A DNA stretch of 64,000 nucleotides. It comes from Microbacterium hydrothermale. Lineage in GTDB: Bacteria > Actinomycetota > Actinomycetes > Actinomycetales > Microbacteriaceae. Shown in pieces: positions 8,673 through 18,041 of the stretch (within the stretch, counting starts at the first letter, position 1; each line of letters opens with the position of its first letter). Below the pieces are notes generated by a model, which had not been told where the DNA came from, made no database searches, and saw only the letters and a program-made list of their open reading frames with translations. The stretch covers positions 1-64,000 of the forward strand of contig NZ_STGM01000001.1 of assembly GCF_004854025.1 (NCBI RefSeq), written 5' to 3'. Both the position numbers and the translations under genes were made by a program.

Positions 8673-8742
8673 GGAGGGCGCCGTCGCCGCGGCGTCACGG
8701 CACGTCCACCCGGCGTTCACCGCGGGCCGGTCTCATCGGAGC

Positions 8743-9558
8743 ATGCGTCGTCCGGTCACCGTGACCTTCGCCTCCGCGCTCGCGCTCCTCGGCGCGGGAG
8801 CGATGGGGGCGCGGACCCTGCTCACCCGGCAGGCGGCCGTCGCGCGCCGCCGTATCGGCAAACCGCTCGGCGAGCAGGCGCTCGACGCCGACCGCGTGTG
8901 GCGGCGCAAGAAGCATCCGGGGCGGCCGGTCGATCTGCTGCTGCTGGGCGACTCGATCGCCGCGGGTCTGGGCGCGGGGCACCGCCGCGACACGCTCGGC
9001 GCGCGCCTGGCCAAGGGTGTCGCGCGCACGGCGGGACGCCCCGTGCGGCTGCGCACCGCCGCGGTGGTCGGATCGGAGACCTCCGCCCTCGCCGCGCAGC
9101 TCGAATCACTGCCCGCGGGGTACCGCGCCGACATCGCGGTGATCGTCGTCGGGGGCAACGACGTGACGCACCGCATCCCCGCCGCACGCGCCGCGGAGCA
9201 GCTCGCCGACGTCGTGCGCGCCCTCAGGGCGGACGGCATCCCGGTCGTGGTGGGCACCTGCCCCGACCTCGGCACGCTGCGGGCGATCCCGCAACCGCTC
9301 CGTGCGCTGGCCGCGCGCTCGTCCCGCCAGCTGGCCGCGGCGCAGGGGAGTGCGGTGCACCGCGCCGACGGCCGGGTCGTCGCTCTGGCCCGCGCGGTCG
9401 GGCCGGTGTTCGCGGAACGCCCGGACGAGATGTTCAGCGTCGACCGCTTCCACCCGAGCGCCCTCGGCTACCGCCGGACCGCCGAGGCCCTTCTGCCCGC
9501 GGTTCTCGCGGCGCTCGACGTGGACGCGGTCACGTCGCGGACCGAGCCGAACTCCTGA
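8743..9558 (+). CDS. SGNH/GDSL-type hydrolase
   Basis: This 271-residue protein has an N-terminal hydrophobic segment (residues 5-22) likely to act as an uncleaved anchor, then an SGNH esterase domain. Block I is LLLLGDSIAAGLG (Ser near 71), block III is VVGGNDVTH near 135-143, and the catalytic Asp/His are in SVDRFHPSALGY near 231-242. Such enzymes hydrolyse esters of lipids or sugars; the substrate cannot be told. It acts at or outside the membrane if the anchor is used. The stop codon is within one arm of a 10-bp inverted repeat. Confidence 0.9.
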   Translation: MRRPVTVTFASALALLGAGAMGARTLLTRQAAVARRRIGKPLGEQALDADRVWRRKKHPGRPVDLLLLGDSIAAGLGAGHRRDTLGARLAKGVARTAGRPVRLRTAAVVGSETSALAAQLESLPAGYRADIAVIVVGGNDVTHRIPAARAAEQLADVVRALRADGIPVVVGTCPDLGTLRAIPQPLRALAARSSRQLAAAQGSAVHRADGRVVALARAVGPVFAERPDEMFSVDRFHPSALGYRRTAEALLPAVLAALDVDAVTSRTEPNS

Positions 9559-9625
9559 GATCTCGTCGCTTTTCGCGGTGACGCTCCCGGAATCGTGCGG
9601 CTCGCTTCAGGGAAGTCAGGAGTTC
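9549..9625. repeat. 10-bp inverted repeat spanning the hydrolase stop
   Basis: GAACTCCTGA at 9549-9558 and TCAGGAGTTC at 9616-9625 are exact reverse complements 57 bases apart. The left arm contains the last codons and stop of the SGNH hydrolase. It could form a large-loop hairpin in the mRNA. Confidence 0.6.
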
Positions 9626-9659
9626 CGCTCGCGCTCGGCAGACCCATAGCCCGCGGTCG

Positions 9660-9665
9660 TACTCT
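9660..9665 (+). promoter_or_regulatory. -10 box in front of the CtaG-like gene
   Basis: TACTCT is followed after exactly 6 bases by an in-frame ACG at 9672. The same spacing precedes the ATG or GTG of many leaderless genes in this window. Confidence 0.55.
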
Positions 9666-9671
9666 TCCGCC

Positions 9672-10529
9672 ACGCCTCCCATCGACTTCTTCCTCAGCAC
9701 CTGGCGCGCCGATCCGATCGCCCTCGGCGCGATCTTCGTGGCATCCGTCGCCTATCTTCTCGGCGTGCGGCGCGTGCGACGCCGAGGGGAGCCCTGGCCG
9801 CTGCGCCGCACGATCGGCTTCTTCGCCCTCGGCCTGCTGCCCTACGCCGTGATCGAGCTCGGCTTCCTGGGGACCTTCTCGGCCGACCTGCGCTGGGCGT
9901 TCTCGACCCGGATCGCCCTGCTCATCTTCGCGGTACCCGCGGGCATCGCCGCGGGGCGCCCCCTCGATCTCGTCCCCGCGCGGGTGCGCGAGCGCGTCCT
10001 CGCGTCGCGCGTGACCCGGGTCTTCGGCAACGCGATGGTCGCCACCATCGTCATCGCCGCGGTGTTCTGCCTCTTCCTTACCCCGCTGGCCGGCATCCTG
10101 CGCGTCGATCCCGTCGTCGAGGCCTCGCTCGGCGTGATCGTCCCCCTCGTGGGACTCGCGATGGTGCTGCCGATGATGGCGTTGGGCGCCGTGCACACCG
10201 GGACCTTCATCGCGATCGAGTTCCTCCTCGCCTTCGTCGAGCTGCTCATCGACTCCGTGCCGGGGCTGCTCCTGCGCTTGAACGACTCCGTGCTGGATCT
10301 GATCCCGGATGCCGCCCAGGCGGCGGCCTGGTGGCCCTCGCCGCTGCACGACCAGCACCTCGCCGGCGACATGATCTGGTTCATCGCCGAGTTCGCCGAC
10401 GTGCCGATCCTCGTCATCCTCATGATCCGATGGATGCGATCGGACCGCGTCGAGGCGAAGGGCTTCGACGACCTCTCCGACGAGGAGTACGACGAGATGA
10501 CCCGCGCGCACCTGCGCGGCGAGCGTTGA
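9672..10529 (+). CDS. cytochrome c oxidase assembly factor, CtaG/caa3 type, abnormal start
   Basis: The product is a polytopic membrane protein of the caa3_CtaG family, believed to help assemble cytochrome oxidase. The family hallmarks visible are an N-terminal W-x-x-DP (STWRADPIALG), six or more membrane segments, and the HDQHLAGDMIWFIAE helix. The first standard start in frame is GTG at 9738, but it would delete the conserved W-x-x-DP and half of the first membrane helix. Coding-like sequence continues upstream to ACG at 9672 (then Pro-Pro-Ile-Asp-Phe-Phe), and no ATG, GTG or TTG lies in between or further up to the in-frame stop at 9579. Spacing from a good -10 box says 9672 is the intended start. 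If 9672 is used the protein has 285 residues; otherwise 263. Confidence 0.8.
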   Translation, partial: TPPIDFFLSTWRADPIALGAIFVASVAYLLGVRRVRRRGEPWPLRRTIGFFALGLLPYAVIELGFLGTFSADLRWAFSTRIALLIFAVPAGIAAGRPLDLVPARVRERVLASRVTRVFGNAMVATIVIAAVFCLFLTPLAGILRVDPVVEASLGVIVPLVGLAMVLPMMALGAVHTGTFIAIEFLLAFVELLIDSVPGLLLRLNDSVLDLIPDAAQAAAWWPSPLHDQHLAGDMIWFIAEFADVPILVILMIRWMRSDRVEAKGFDDLSDEEYDEMTRAHLRGER

Positions 10530-10560
10530 CCCGCCGGCGCCGGCCCGGCACTGTGGAAGA

Positions 10561-12656
<2,096 letters not shown>

Positions 12657-12669
12657 GCGTCTGAGACAC

Positions 12670-12701
12670 GAGGAGGGGGAGCCTGCGGGCTCCCCCTCCT
12701 C
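12670..12701 (+). terminator. terminator of eno
   Basis: A perfect 14-bp stem pairs 12670-12683 with 12688-12701 around a TGCG loop and is followed by CGTCTTTCC, 14 bases after the eno stop. Confidence 0.9.
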
Positions 12702-12828
12702 CGTCTTTCCCGGGCGCGGGCGGTTCCCCCGTCGACGCGGCGTGGCCCTCCCGGAACGCCGAGGTGCGCGACGTAGACTCGCCTCCGGTCCGGTGCCGGG
12801 TGCACCGGGCGGATGAGAGGGGCTGAAC

Positions 12829-13512
12829 GTGGAACGACCGACACTGCCGCCCCGCTCGACGCCCTCCGCCCGTGCGGCGGCGACGTCGAAGCCCGCGACG
12901 TCGAAGCCCGCGAAGTCGGCGTCCGCGAAGCCGGCGTCCGCGAAGCCGGCGTCTGCGAAGGCGACGTCCGCGCGTCGGCAGGCTCCCGCGAAGGACTCGC
13001 GGTCGGCGCCTCGCGTGCCGCGGGCGAGCTCTCCCCGCGTCGACGTGCGCGAGTGGCTCGGCAAGGTGCGCGTGTCGGGCTTCGTGGTCATCATGCTGGG
13101 CCTCGTGGTGCTCGGCACCTTCGTCCTCGTTCCGACCGTGGGCACCTACATGGATCAGCGCCAGCAGATCCAGGCGCTGCGCAACGCCGTCGCCCTGAGC
13201 CAGTCGGAGGTCGCCGACCTGCAGACGCAGCGCGAGAGATGGTCCGACCCGGCCTACATCCGCACCCAGGCACGCGAGCGGCTCGGGTACACGTTCCCCG
13301 GCGAGGTCGTCTACCTCATCGACAACGACCTCCCCGCGTCGGCGACCCCGCAGGAGCAGGCCGACGTCAGCGGCGACGTGGGACAGACCCGCACCGACTG
13401 GATGGCGCAGCTCGTGCGATCGGTCGCCGCCTCGGGGGCCGCTCAGGTGGCCGTTCCCTCGCTCGAGATCGGCGTCCCCGATCCGGCACCCTCGGCGACG
13501 CCGGCCGGCTGA
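12829..13512 (+). CDS. septum formation initiator protein, FtsB/DivIC family
   Basis: This 227-residue single-pass membrane protein is the expected neighbour of eno in actinobacteria. Residues 1-75 are a basic, Ala/Lys/Ser/Pro-rich cytoplasmic tail made of SAKPA-like repeats. A membrane helix follows (VVIMLGLVVLGTFVLVP, about 88-104), then a coiled coil (QRQQIQALRNAVALSQSEV, about 110-130) and the family motif RWSDPAYIRTQARERLGY at about 139-156. FtsB-type proteins link early and late divisome components. The GTG start has GAGAGGGG upstream; TAGACT at 12774 may be the -10 box. The DNA of the tail is itself a tandem repeat and so may vary in length between strains. Confidence 0.9.
   Translation: MERPTLPPRSTPSARAAATSKPATSKPAKSASAKPASAKPASAKATSARRQAPAKDSRSAPRVPRASSPRVDVREWLGKVRVSGFVVIMLGLVVLGTFVLVPTVGTYMDQRQQIQALRNAVALSQSEVADLQTQRERWSDPAYIRTQARERLGYTFPGEVVYLIDNDLPASATPQEQADVSGDVGQTRTDWMAQLVRSVAASGAAQVAVPSLEIGVPDPAPSATPAG
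12890..12975 (+). repeat. degenerate 15-18-bp tandem repeats inside the ftsB-like gene
   Basis: Units close to GACGTCGAAGCCCGCGA and then GCGTCCGCGAAGCCG repeat about six times in frame, encoding alternating TSKPA and SAKPA. Unit lengths are multiples of three, so copy changes would lengthen or shorten the cytoplasmic tail without frameshift. Confidence 0.8.
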
Positions 13513-13705
13513 CACGGGAGCCCGACCGGATGCCGTCCGCCCGGCGACGGGCACGCGACGTCGTCGTTCGCCGGTCCTCCGGCGCGCGGCGCTCCACGGC
13601 GTCGAGCCGCGCGCGCTCGAGCCGATCGCGCGGCGCGCGGCATCCCTCGCCCGCCCGGGGCGATGATCCGCCCGCTCCGTCCGGCGGCGTCTCGGAGAGG
13701 GCGGG

Positions 13706-13711
13706 TACCCT
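13706..13711 (+). promoter_or_regulatory. -10 box of the DUF501 gene
   Basis: TACCCT lies 7 bases before the ATG at 13719, giving a probably leaderless transcript. Confidence 0.55.
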
Positions 13712-13718
13712 GGCAGGA

Positions 13719-14237
13719 ATGACTACCGCACCGCTCGCCCCCGCATCCGACGCCGACCTCGCCGTTCTCCAGGCGCAGCTCGGCCGCGTCCCGCGCGGGG
13801 TCATCGGCATCGCCGCGCGCTGCGTGTGCGGCAACCCGACCGTGGTGGCGACCTCGCCCCGGCTCGACGACGGAAGCCCGTTCCCCACGTTCTACTACCT
13901 CACCCACCCCGCGGCGACCGCGGCGATGTCGGTGCTCGAGGCCGGCCACGTGATGAAGGAGTTCTCCGACGACCTCGCCGACGATGAGGACCTGCAGCAG
14001 GCCTACCTCCGCGCGCACGAGGCGTATCTCCGCGACCGCGCCGTGCACGGCGAGCCCGAGGAGATCGCGGGGATCTCCGCCGGAGGGATGCCGACGCGGG
14101 TGAAGTGCCTGCACGCCCTCGCCGGGCACGCCCTGGCGGCGGGGCCGGGCGTCAATCCGATCGGCGACCGCGCCCTGGAGCGCGGAACCTGGTCGCCCGA
14201 GCGGTGCGAGTGCGAAAGCCCCGGGGCCGGCGGATGA
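13719..14237 (+). CDS. DUF501 family protein
   Basis: A 172-residue soluble protein that is conserved next to ftsB in actinobacteria and has no established function. Visible features are a Cys-x-Cys-Gly segment (RCVCGNPTVVATSPRLDDG, about 34-52), the motif PTFYYLTHPAA near 57-67, an acidic helix around EFSDDLADDEDLQ, and GGMPTRVKCLHALAGHALAAG near 122-142 with conserved Cys and His residues that could bind a metal or a phosphate. Its stop overlaps the ATG of the following subtilase gene by four bases (ATGA), so the two are translationally coupled. Confidence 0.9.
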   Translation: MTTAPLAPASDADLAVLQAQLGRVPRGVIGIAARCVCGNPTVVATSPRLDDGSPFPTFYYLTHPAATAAMSVLEAGHVMKEFSDDLADDEDLQQAYLRAHEAYLRDRAVHGEPEEIAGISAGGMPTRVKCLHALAGHALAAGPGVNPIGDRALERGTWSPERCECESPGAGG

Positions 14238-15556
14238 AGCGGGTCGTCGTCGCCCTGGCATCCGTCGTCCTCGTGGCGATGATGACGGGAGCGACGGCCG
14301 CCCCGGTGGCGACCTCGGGCCCGGTGCCCGAAGACCCCACCGACTCGGTGCGCGCCTCCGAGTACTGGCTCGACCAGTACGGGGTGCGCGAGGCCTGGAA
14401 GACCACGCGCGGCGCGGGGCAGACCATCGCCGTGATCGACACGGGGATCGGTCGCGGGCCGACGGAGTTCACCGGCGCGGTCGCCGGCGGCACCGACGTG
14501 TCGGGCGTCGGCGCCTCGGACGGACGCACGCCCGTGGGCGCGGTCGACGCCAACCACGGCAGTTGGGTGGCCTCGCTGGCCGCGGCCCGGGGCACGGGCA
14601 ACGGTCGCGGCATGATCGGCGTCGCGCCCGAGGCCGAGCTGCTGTCCATCTCGGTCGGGTTCGGCGCCTCCAGCACGAAGCCCTTCACCCAGCAGATCGC
14701 CGAGGCGATGACGTGGGCGGTCGACAACGGGGCGACGGTCATCAACCTCTCGCTCACCACGAACACCCTCGACTGGGACACCAGCTGGGACACCGCGTTC
14801 GAGTACGCCTTCGAGCACGACGTCGTCGTCGTGGTGGCGGCGGGCAACAGGGGGAGCGGGACCGACCGTGTCGGCGCTCCGGCCACGATCCCGGGGGTCC
14901 TCGCCGTCGGCGGTGTCGATCCCAACGGCGTCGCGAGCAACAGCGCTTCGACCCAGGGCATCACGATCGGGCTCTCCGCACCGAGCGAGCGACTGATCGG
15001 CGTCTCGGCCGACGGGACGCTGGTGGGCTGGAACGGCACGAGCGGCGCGGCGCCGATCGTCGCCGGGATCGCCGCCCTCGTGCGCGCGGCTCACCCCGAG
15101 CTCGACGCGAACAACGTGCTGAACCGCCTGATCGCGACGGCGAAGCCCGCCGCGGGGGCGACGAGCGTTCCCGACAAGCTCTACGGATACGGCCTGGTGG
15201 ATGCCGCGGGCGCGGTCTCGAACTCGAGGGTCGAGGCCGTCGCCGAGAACCCGCTCGGCAGCCTCACGGAGTGGATCCGGCTGTACCGCCGGGCCGACGC
15301 GGAACCGGCGCCGGAACCCACCGCCAGCCCCGTCGAGATCCCGCCGCTCCCGCCCGTGGAATCCGCGCCGGAAGCCGGTTCGCCTCTGCTGCCGTCACGC
15401 GATAGCGTGCTCTACGGATCGCTGCCGCTCGGGGGTGCCACGCTGGCCGCTATAATGATTGCGCTCGGCGTCAGTGCTGCTGCCCGGCGAATCCGACAGG
15501 CGCGCACCTCCCGCGAGCCGAGCCGCACCACAAACGAGGAGTCCCTCCCATCGTGA
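14234..15556 (+). CDS. S8 family subtilisin-like serine protease, membrane-anchored
   Basis: A 440-residue exported protease. It has a signal peptide (residues 1-22), a subtilase domain with catalytic Asp in VIDTGIG, His in DANHGSWVASLAAARG and Ser in WNGTSGAAPIVAGI, a Pro-rich linker (about 350-385) and a C-terminal membrane helix followed by a basic tail. This topology resembles mycosins, but no type VII secretion genes are near. The usual oxyanion Asn is present in VVAAGNRG. It overlaps DUF501 at its start and ndh at its end (GTGA), so the three genes form one unit. The natural substrate is unknown. Confidence 0.9.
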   Translation: MKRVVVALASVVLVAMMTGATAAPVATSGPVPEDPTDSVRASEYWLDQYGVREAWKTTRGAGQTIAVIDTGIGRGPTEFTGAVAGGTDVSGVGASDGRTPVGAVDANHGSWVASLAAARGTGNGRGMIGVAPEAELLSISVGFGASSTKPFTQQIAEAMTWAVDNGATVINLSLTTNTLDWDTSWDTAFEYAFEHDVVVVVAAGNRGSGTDRVGAPATIPGVLAVGGVDPNGVASNSASTQGITIGLSAPSERLIGVSADGTLVGWNGTSGAAPIVAGIAALVRAAHPELDANNVLNRLIATAKPAAGATSVPDKLYGYGLVDAAGAVSNSRVEAVAENPLGSLTEWIRLYRRADAEPAPEPTASPVEIPPLPPVESAPEAGSPLLPSRDSVLYGSLPLGGATLAAIMIALGVSAAARRIRQARTSREPSRTTNEESLPS

Positions 15557-16953
15557 CCACTACCGTGCCCAGAATCCTCATCGTCGGTGGGGGCTACGCA
15601 GGTTTCTACACCGCCTGGAAGCTCGAGAAGCTCCTCGGGCGAGGCGAGGCCGAAGTCACGCTCGTCGACCCGCTGCCCTACATGACGTACCAGCCGTTCC
15701 TCCCCGAGGTGGCCGCCGGCGAGATCGAGCCGCGCCACGTCGTGGTGGGCCTGCGTCGCCACCTCAAGCGCACCACGGTCATCGCGGGCAAGGTCACGGG
15801 CATCTCGCACGCGACCAAGACCGCCACGATCACCCCGATCGCGGGCGACGAGACCTTCGAGCAGGGCTACGACCAGATCGTCGTCACCGCCGGTGCCGTC
15901 TCGCGCACGTTCCCGATCCCCGGCATCGCCGACAACGCGATCGGCCTGAAGACGATCGAGGAGGCCGTCGCCATCCGCGACCGCCTGACGTCGAACTTCG
16001 ACAAGGCCTCGGTGCTGCCCGCCGGACCCGAGCGCGACCGTCTCCTCACCGTCGTCGTCGTCGGCGGTGGCTTCGCCGGTATCGAGGTGTTCGCCGAGCT
16101 CCGCGCCTACGCGTCGTCGCTGCTGAAGCAGTACCCGACCCTGTCGTTCGACGACACGCACTTCCACCTCATCGAGGCGATGGGCCGCATCATGCCCGAG
16201 GTCTCGCAGAAGACGAGCGAGTGGGTGCTCGCCGACCTCGCGAAGAAGGGTGCGTTCGTGCACCTCGACACGCAGGTCAAGGGCGCCGTCGACGGTGTCA
16301 TCGAGCTGTCGACCGGTGAGCAGCTGCCCACCGACCTCATCATCTGGACCGCCGGCGTCATGGCGAACCCCACCGTCGTCCGCGGCAGCGACCTCCCGGT
16401 TGAGGAGCGCGGTCGCATCCGCACCCGTCCCGACCTGCGCGTGGGCACCGACGAGGAGATCGTCGAGGGTGCCTGGGCCGCTGGTGACGTCTCGGCCGTG
16501 CCCGACCTCTCGGGTGGCGGCGTGGGCGGCTTCTGCGTCCCCAACGCCCAGCACGCGGTGCGTCAGGGCAAGCTCATGGCGAAGAACCTCGTCGCCGTGC
16601 TGCGGGGCGAGGAGCCCAAGCAGTACAACCACAAGAACCTCGGTGCCGTCGCGGGCCTGGGGCTGTACAACGGCGCCTTCCAGTCGGGCAACATCGCCCT
16701 GACCGGTCTGATCGCCTGGTTCGCCCACCGCGGCTACCACGGCCTGGCCATGCCGACCTGGGAGCGCAAGTTCCGCGTCATCGGCGACTGGGTGCAGAAC
16801 TTCGTCCACGGCCGTGAGGTCGTCTCGCTCGAGACGGTGCAGCAGCCGCGTGCGGCCTTCGAGGAGTTCGCGGCGCGTCCGCGCCCGGCGGCTCCCGCGG
16901 CCGACGCCCCGGCCCCGGCCGAGAAGAAGGCCGAGCCCGTCGCGGCGAAGTAA
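15553..16953 (+). CDS. ndh: type II NADH:quinone oxidoreductase
   Basis: A 466-residue flavoprotein that oxidises NADH and passes electrons to menaquinone without pumping protons, acting at the inner face of the membrane. The FAD-binding Rossmann motif ILIVGGGYAGFYTAWKL is at residues 7-23 and the NADH-binding motif VVVVGGGFAGIEVFAEL is near 169-185. A second FAD contact is WAAGDVSAVPD near 313, and a C-terminal hydrophobic/amphipathic segment (about 375-400) suits membrane attachment. The tail is Ala/Pro/Glu-rich. GTG overlaps the subtilase stop; AACGAGGAG is upstream. Confidence 0.96.
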   Translation: MTTTVPRILIVGGGYAGFYTAWKLEKLLGRGEAEVTLVDPLPYMTYQPFLPEVAAGEIEPRHVVVGLRRHLKRTTVIAGKVTGISHATKTATITPIAGDETFEQGYDQIVVTAGAVSRTFPIPGIADNAIGLKTIEEAVAIRDRLTSNFDKASVLPAGPERDRLLTVVVVGGGFAGIEVFAELRAYASSLLKQYPTLSFDDTHFHLIEAMGRIMPEVSQKTSEWVLADLAKKGAFVHLDTQVKGAVDGVIELSTGEQLPTDLIIWTAGVMANPTVVRGSDLPVEERGRIRTRPDLRVGTDEEIVEGAWAAGDVSAVPDLSGGGVGGFCVPNAQHAVRQGKLMAKNLVAVLRGEEPKQYNHKNLGAVAGLGLYNGAFQSGNIALTGLIAWFAHRGYHGLAMPTWERKFRVIGDWVQNFVHGREVVSLETVQQPRAAFEEFAARPRPAAPAADAPAPAEKKAEPVAAK

Positions 16954-16965
16954 CCTCGTCCGTTT

Positions 16966-17002
16966 CGAGACCCCCGTGCCCCGTGAGGGTGCGGGGGTCT
17001 CG
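16966..17002 (+). terminator. terminator of ndh
   Basis: CGAGACCCCCG at 16966-16976 pairs perfectly with CGGGGGTCTCG at 16992-17002, 13 bases after the ndh stop. It ends the DUF501-protease-ndh unit. Confidence 0.85.
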
Positions 17003-17252
17003 TCGTTCCCGGATGCCGCGGGGGGCGCGGGGTCGGGCTGTTGAGCGATCCGCCGGTACGGGGTGTCGGGTCGCGGCATCCGGATCTCCGAATCCGCGCG
17101 ACCGTGCTGGTGCTGCCCGGTCGAGACGGTGCGGCGTCTCTTCGTGGCCCCGGGCGCGTTTTCGACGCCCCGGGGCGATGTCGAACGCCCCACCACGAGT
17201 CGGGGGCCCCGCGAGACGGGCGCGCGGCCACCCGCGATACGGTGGAGCACGG

Positions 17253-17325
17253 GCCCCCGTAGCCCAATGGCAGAGGCAGGCGACTTAAAATCGCTTCAGT
17301 GTCAGTTCGAGTCTGACCGGGGGTA
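17253..17325 (+). tRNA. tRNA with UAA anticodon, class I shape (nominally Leu)
   Basis: The 73-base cloverleaf has acceptor GCCCCCG paired with CGGGGGT (first pair G-U), a D arm with only three firm pairs, an anticodon stem GGCGA/TCGCT, a loop CTTAAAA with anticodon TAA, a 5-base variable loop, a T stem GTCAG/CTGAC with loop TTCGAGT, and discriminator A. CCA is not encoded. TAA reads UUA leucine codons, but bacterial leucine tRNAs normally have a long variable arm, which is absent here. UUA codons are very rare in such a G+C-rich genome. The fold is secure; the amino-acid identity is not. Confidence 0.85.
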
Positions 17326-17427
17326 CGGCATCCATCGCATCCGCTGAGAGTCACCGCCCGGCTCCCTGGCGCCGTCGGGCCCGCAGTTACACTGAAGGGC
17401 AACCTCTCGAACGGAGTGTGGGGACTT

Positions 17428-17997
17428 ATGTGGGAGTGGCTCGTACCGGTCATCGTGATCGTCGGCATCCTGGTCATCGCCGGTATCTACCTGTGGGCCA
17501 CGTACAACGCCCTCGTCGCCCTCAACGTGCGCGTCGACGAGGCGTGGAGCGACATCACGGTGCAGCTGAAGCGTCGCGCCGACCTGCTGCCGAACCTCAT
17601 CGAGACGGTGAAGGGCTACGCGGCGCACGAGAAGGCGGTCTTCGAGAACGTCACGCGCGCCCGCGCCGAGACCCTCAATGTCGAGAGCCCCGCCGAGGCG
17701 GGCATCGCCGAGGGGCACATGCAGCAGGCGCTCAAGTCGCTGTTCGCGGTGGCGGAGGCCTACCCGCAGCTGCAGGCGAGCCAGAACTTCCTCAAGCTGC
17801 AGCAGGCCATCGTCGACACCGAGGACAAGATCCAGGCCTCGCGCCGCTTCTACAACGGCGGCGTGCGCGAGCTCAATACCAAGATCAAGGTCTTCCCGAA
17901 CAACCTGTTCGCGCGTCAGCTCGGGTTCCACGAGCGCGAGTTCTTCGAGGTCATCGACGGAGCCGCGATCTCCGAACCGCCTCGCGTGCAGTTCTGA
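17428..17997 (+). CDS. lemA: LemA family protein
   Basis: A 189-residue protein with an N-terminal membrane helix (residues 3-24, WLVPVIVIVGILVIAGIYLW) followed by a long alpha-helical domain. The family pattern is clear: YNALVALNVRVDEAWSDI, QLKRRADLLPNLIETVKGYAAHEKAVFENVT split over 50-83, and EDKIQASRRFYN near 136-147. LemA proteins are widespread, of unsettled function, and in some bacteria belong with membrane stress proteins. ATG at 17428 with GTGGGGA upstream is preferred; a GTG at 17416 in the same frame is the alternative. TACACT near 17387 could be its -10 box. Confidence 0.93.
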   Translation: MWEWLVPVIVIVGILVIAGIYLWATYNALVALNVRVDEAWSDITVQLKRRADLLPNLIETVKGYAAHEKAVFENVTRARAETLNVESPAEAGIAEGHMQQALKSLFAVAEAYPQLQASQNFLKLQQAIVDTEDKIQASRRFYNGGVRELNTKIKVFPNNLFARQLGFHEREFFEVIDGAAISEPPRVQF

Positions 17998-18009
17998 CGC
18001 ACCCGTGAT

Positions 18010-18038
18010 GCGCCCCCTCCGCCGGTCGGAGGGGTCGC
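18010..18038. terminator. shared terminator between convergent genes
   Basis: A 12-bp stem with one mismatch pairs 18010-18021 with 18027-18038. It lies between the ends of lemA (+) and the YcaQ-like gene (-) and can serve both. Confidence 0.75.
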
Positions 18039-18041
18039 TTC

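Noticed and set aside
6750..9581. 943-codon plus-strand frame across the regulator, MFS and hydrolase genes
   Set aside because: An Arg/Gly-rich shadow frame. The three genes inside it have recognisable domains in other frames.
17041..17347. Open frames across the tRNA
   Set aside because: The cloverleaf explains the sequence, and the frames have no conserved content.
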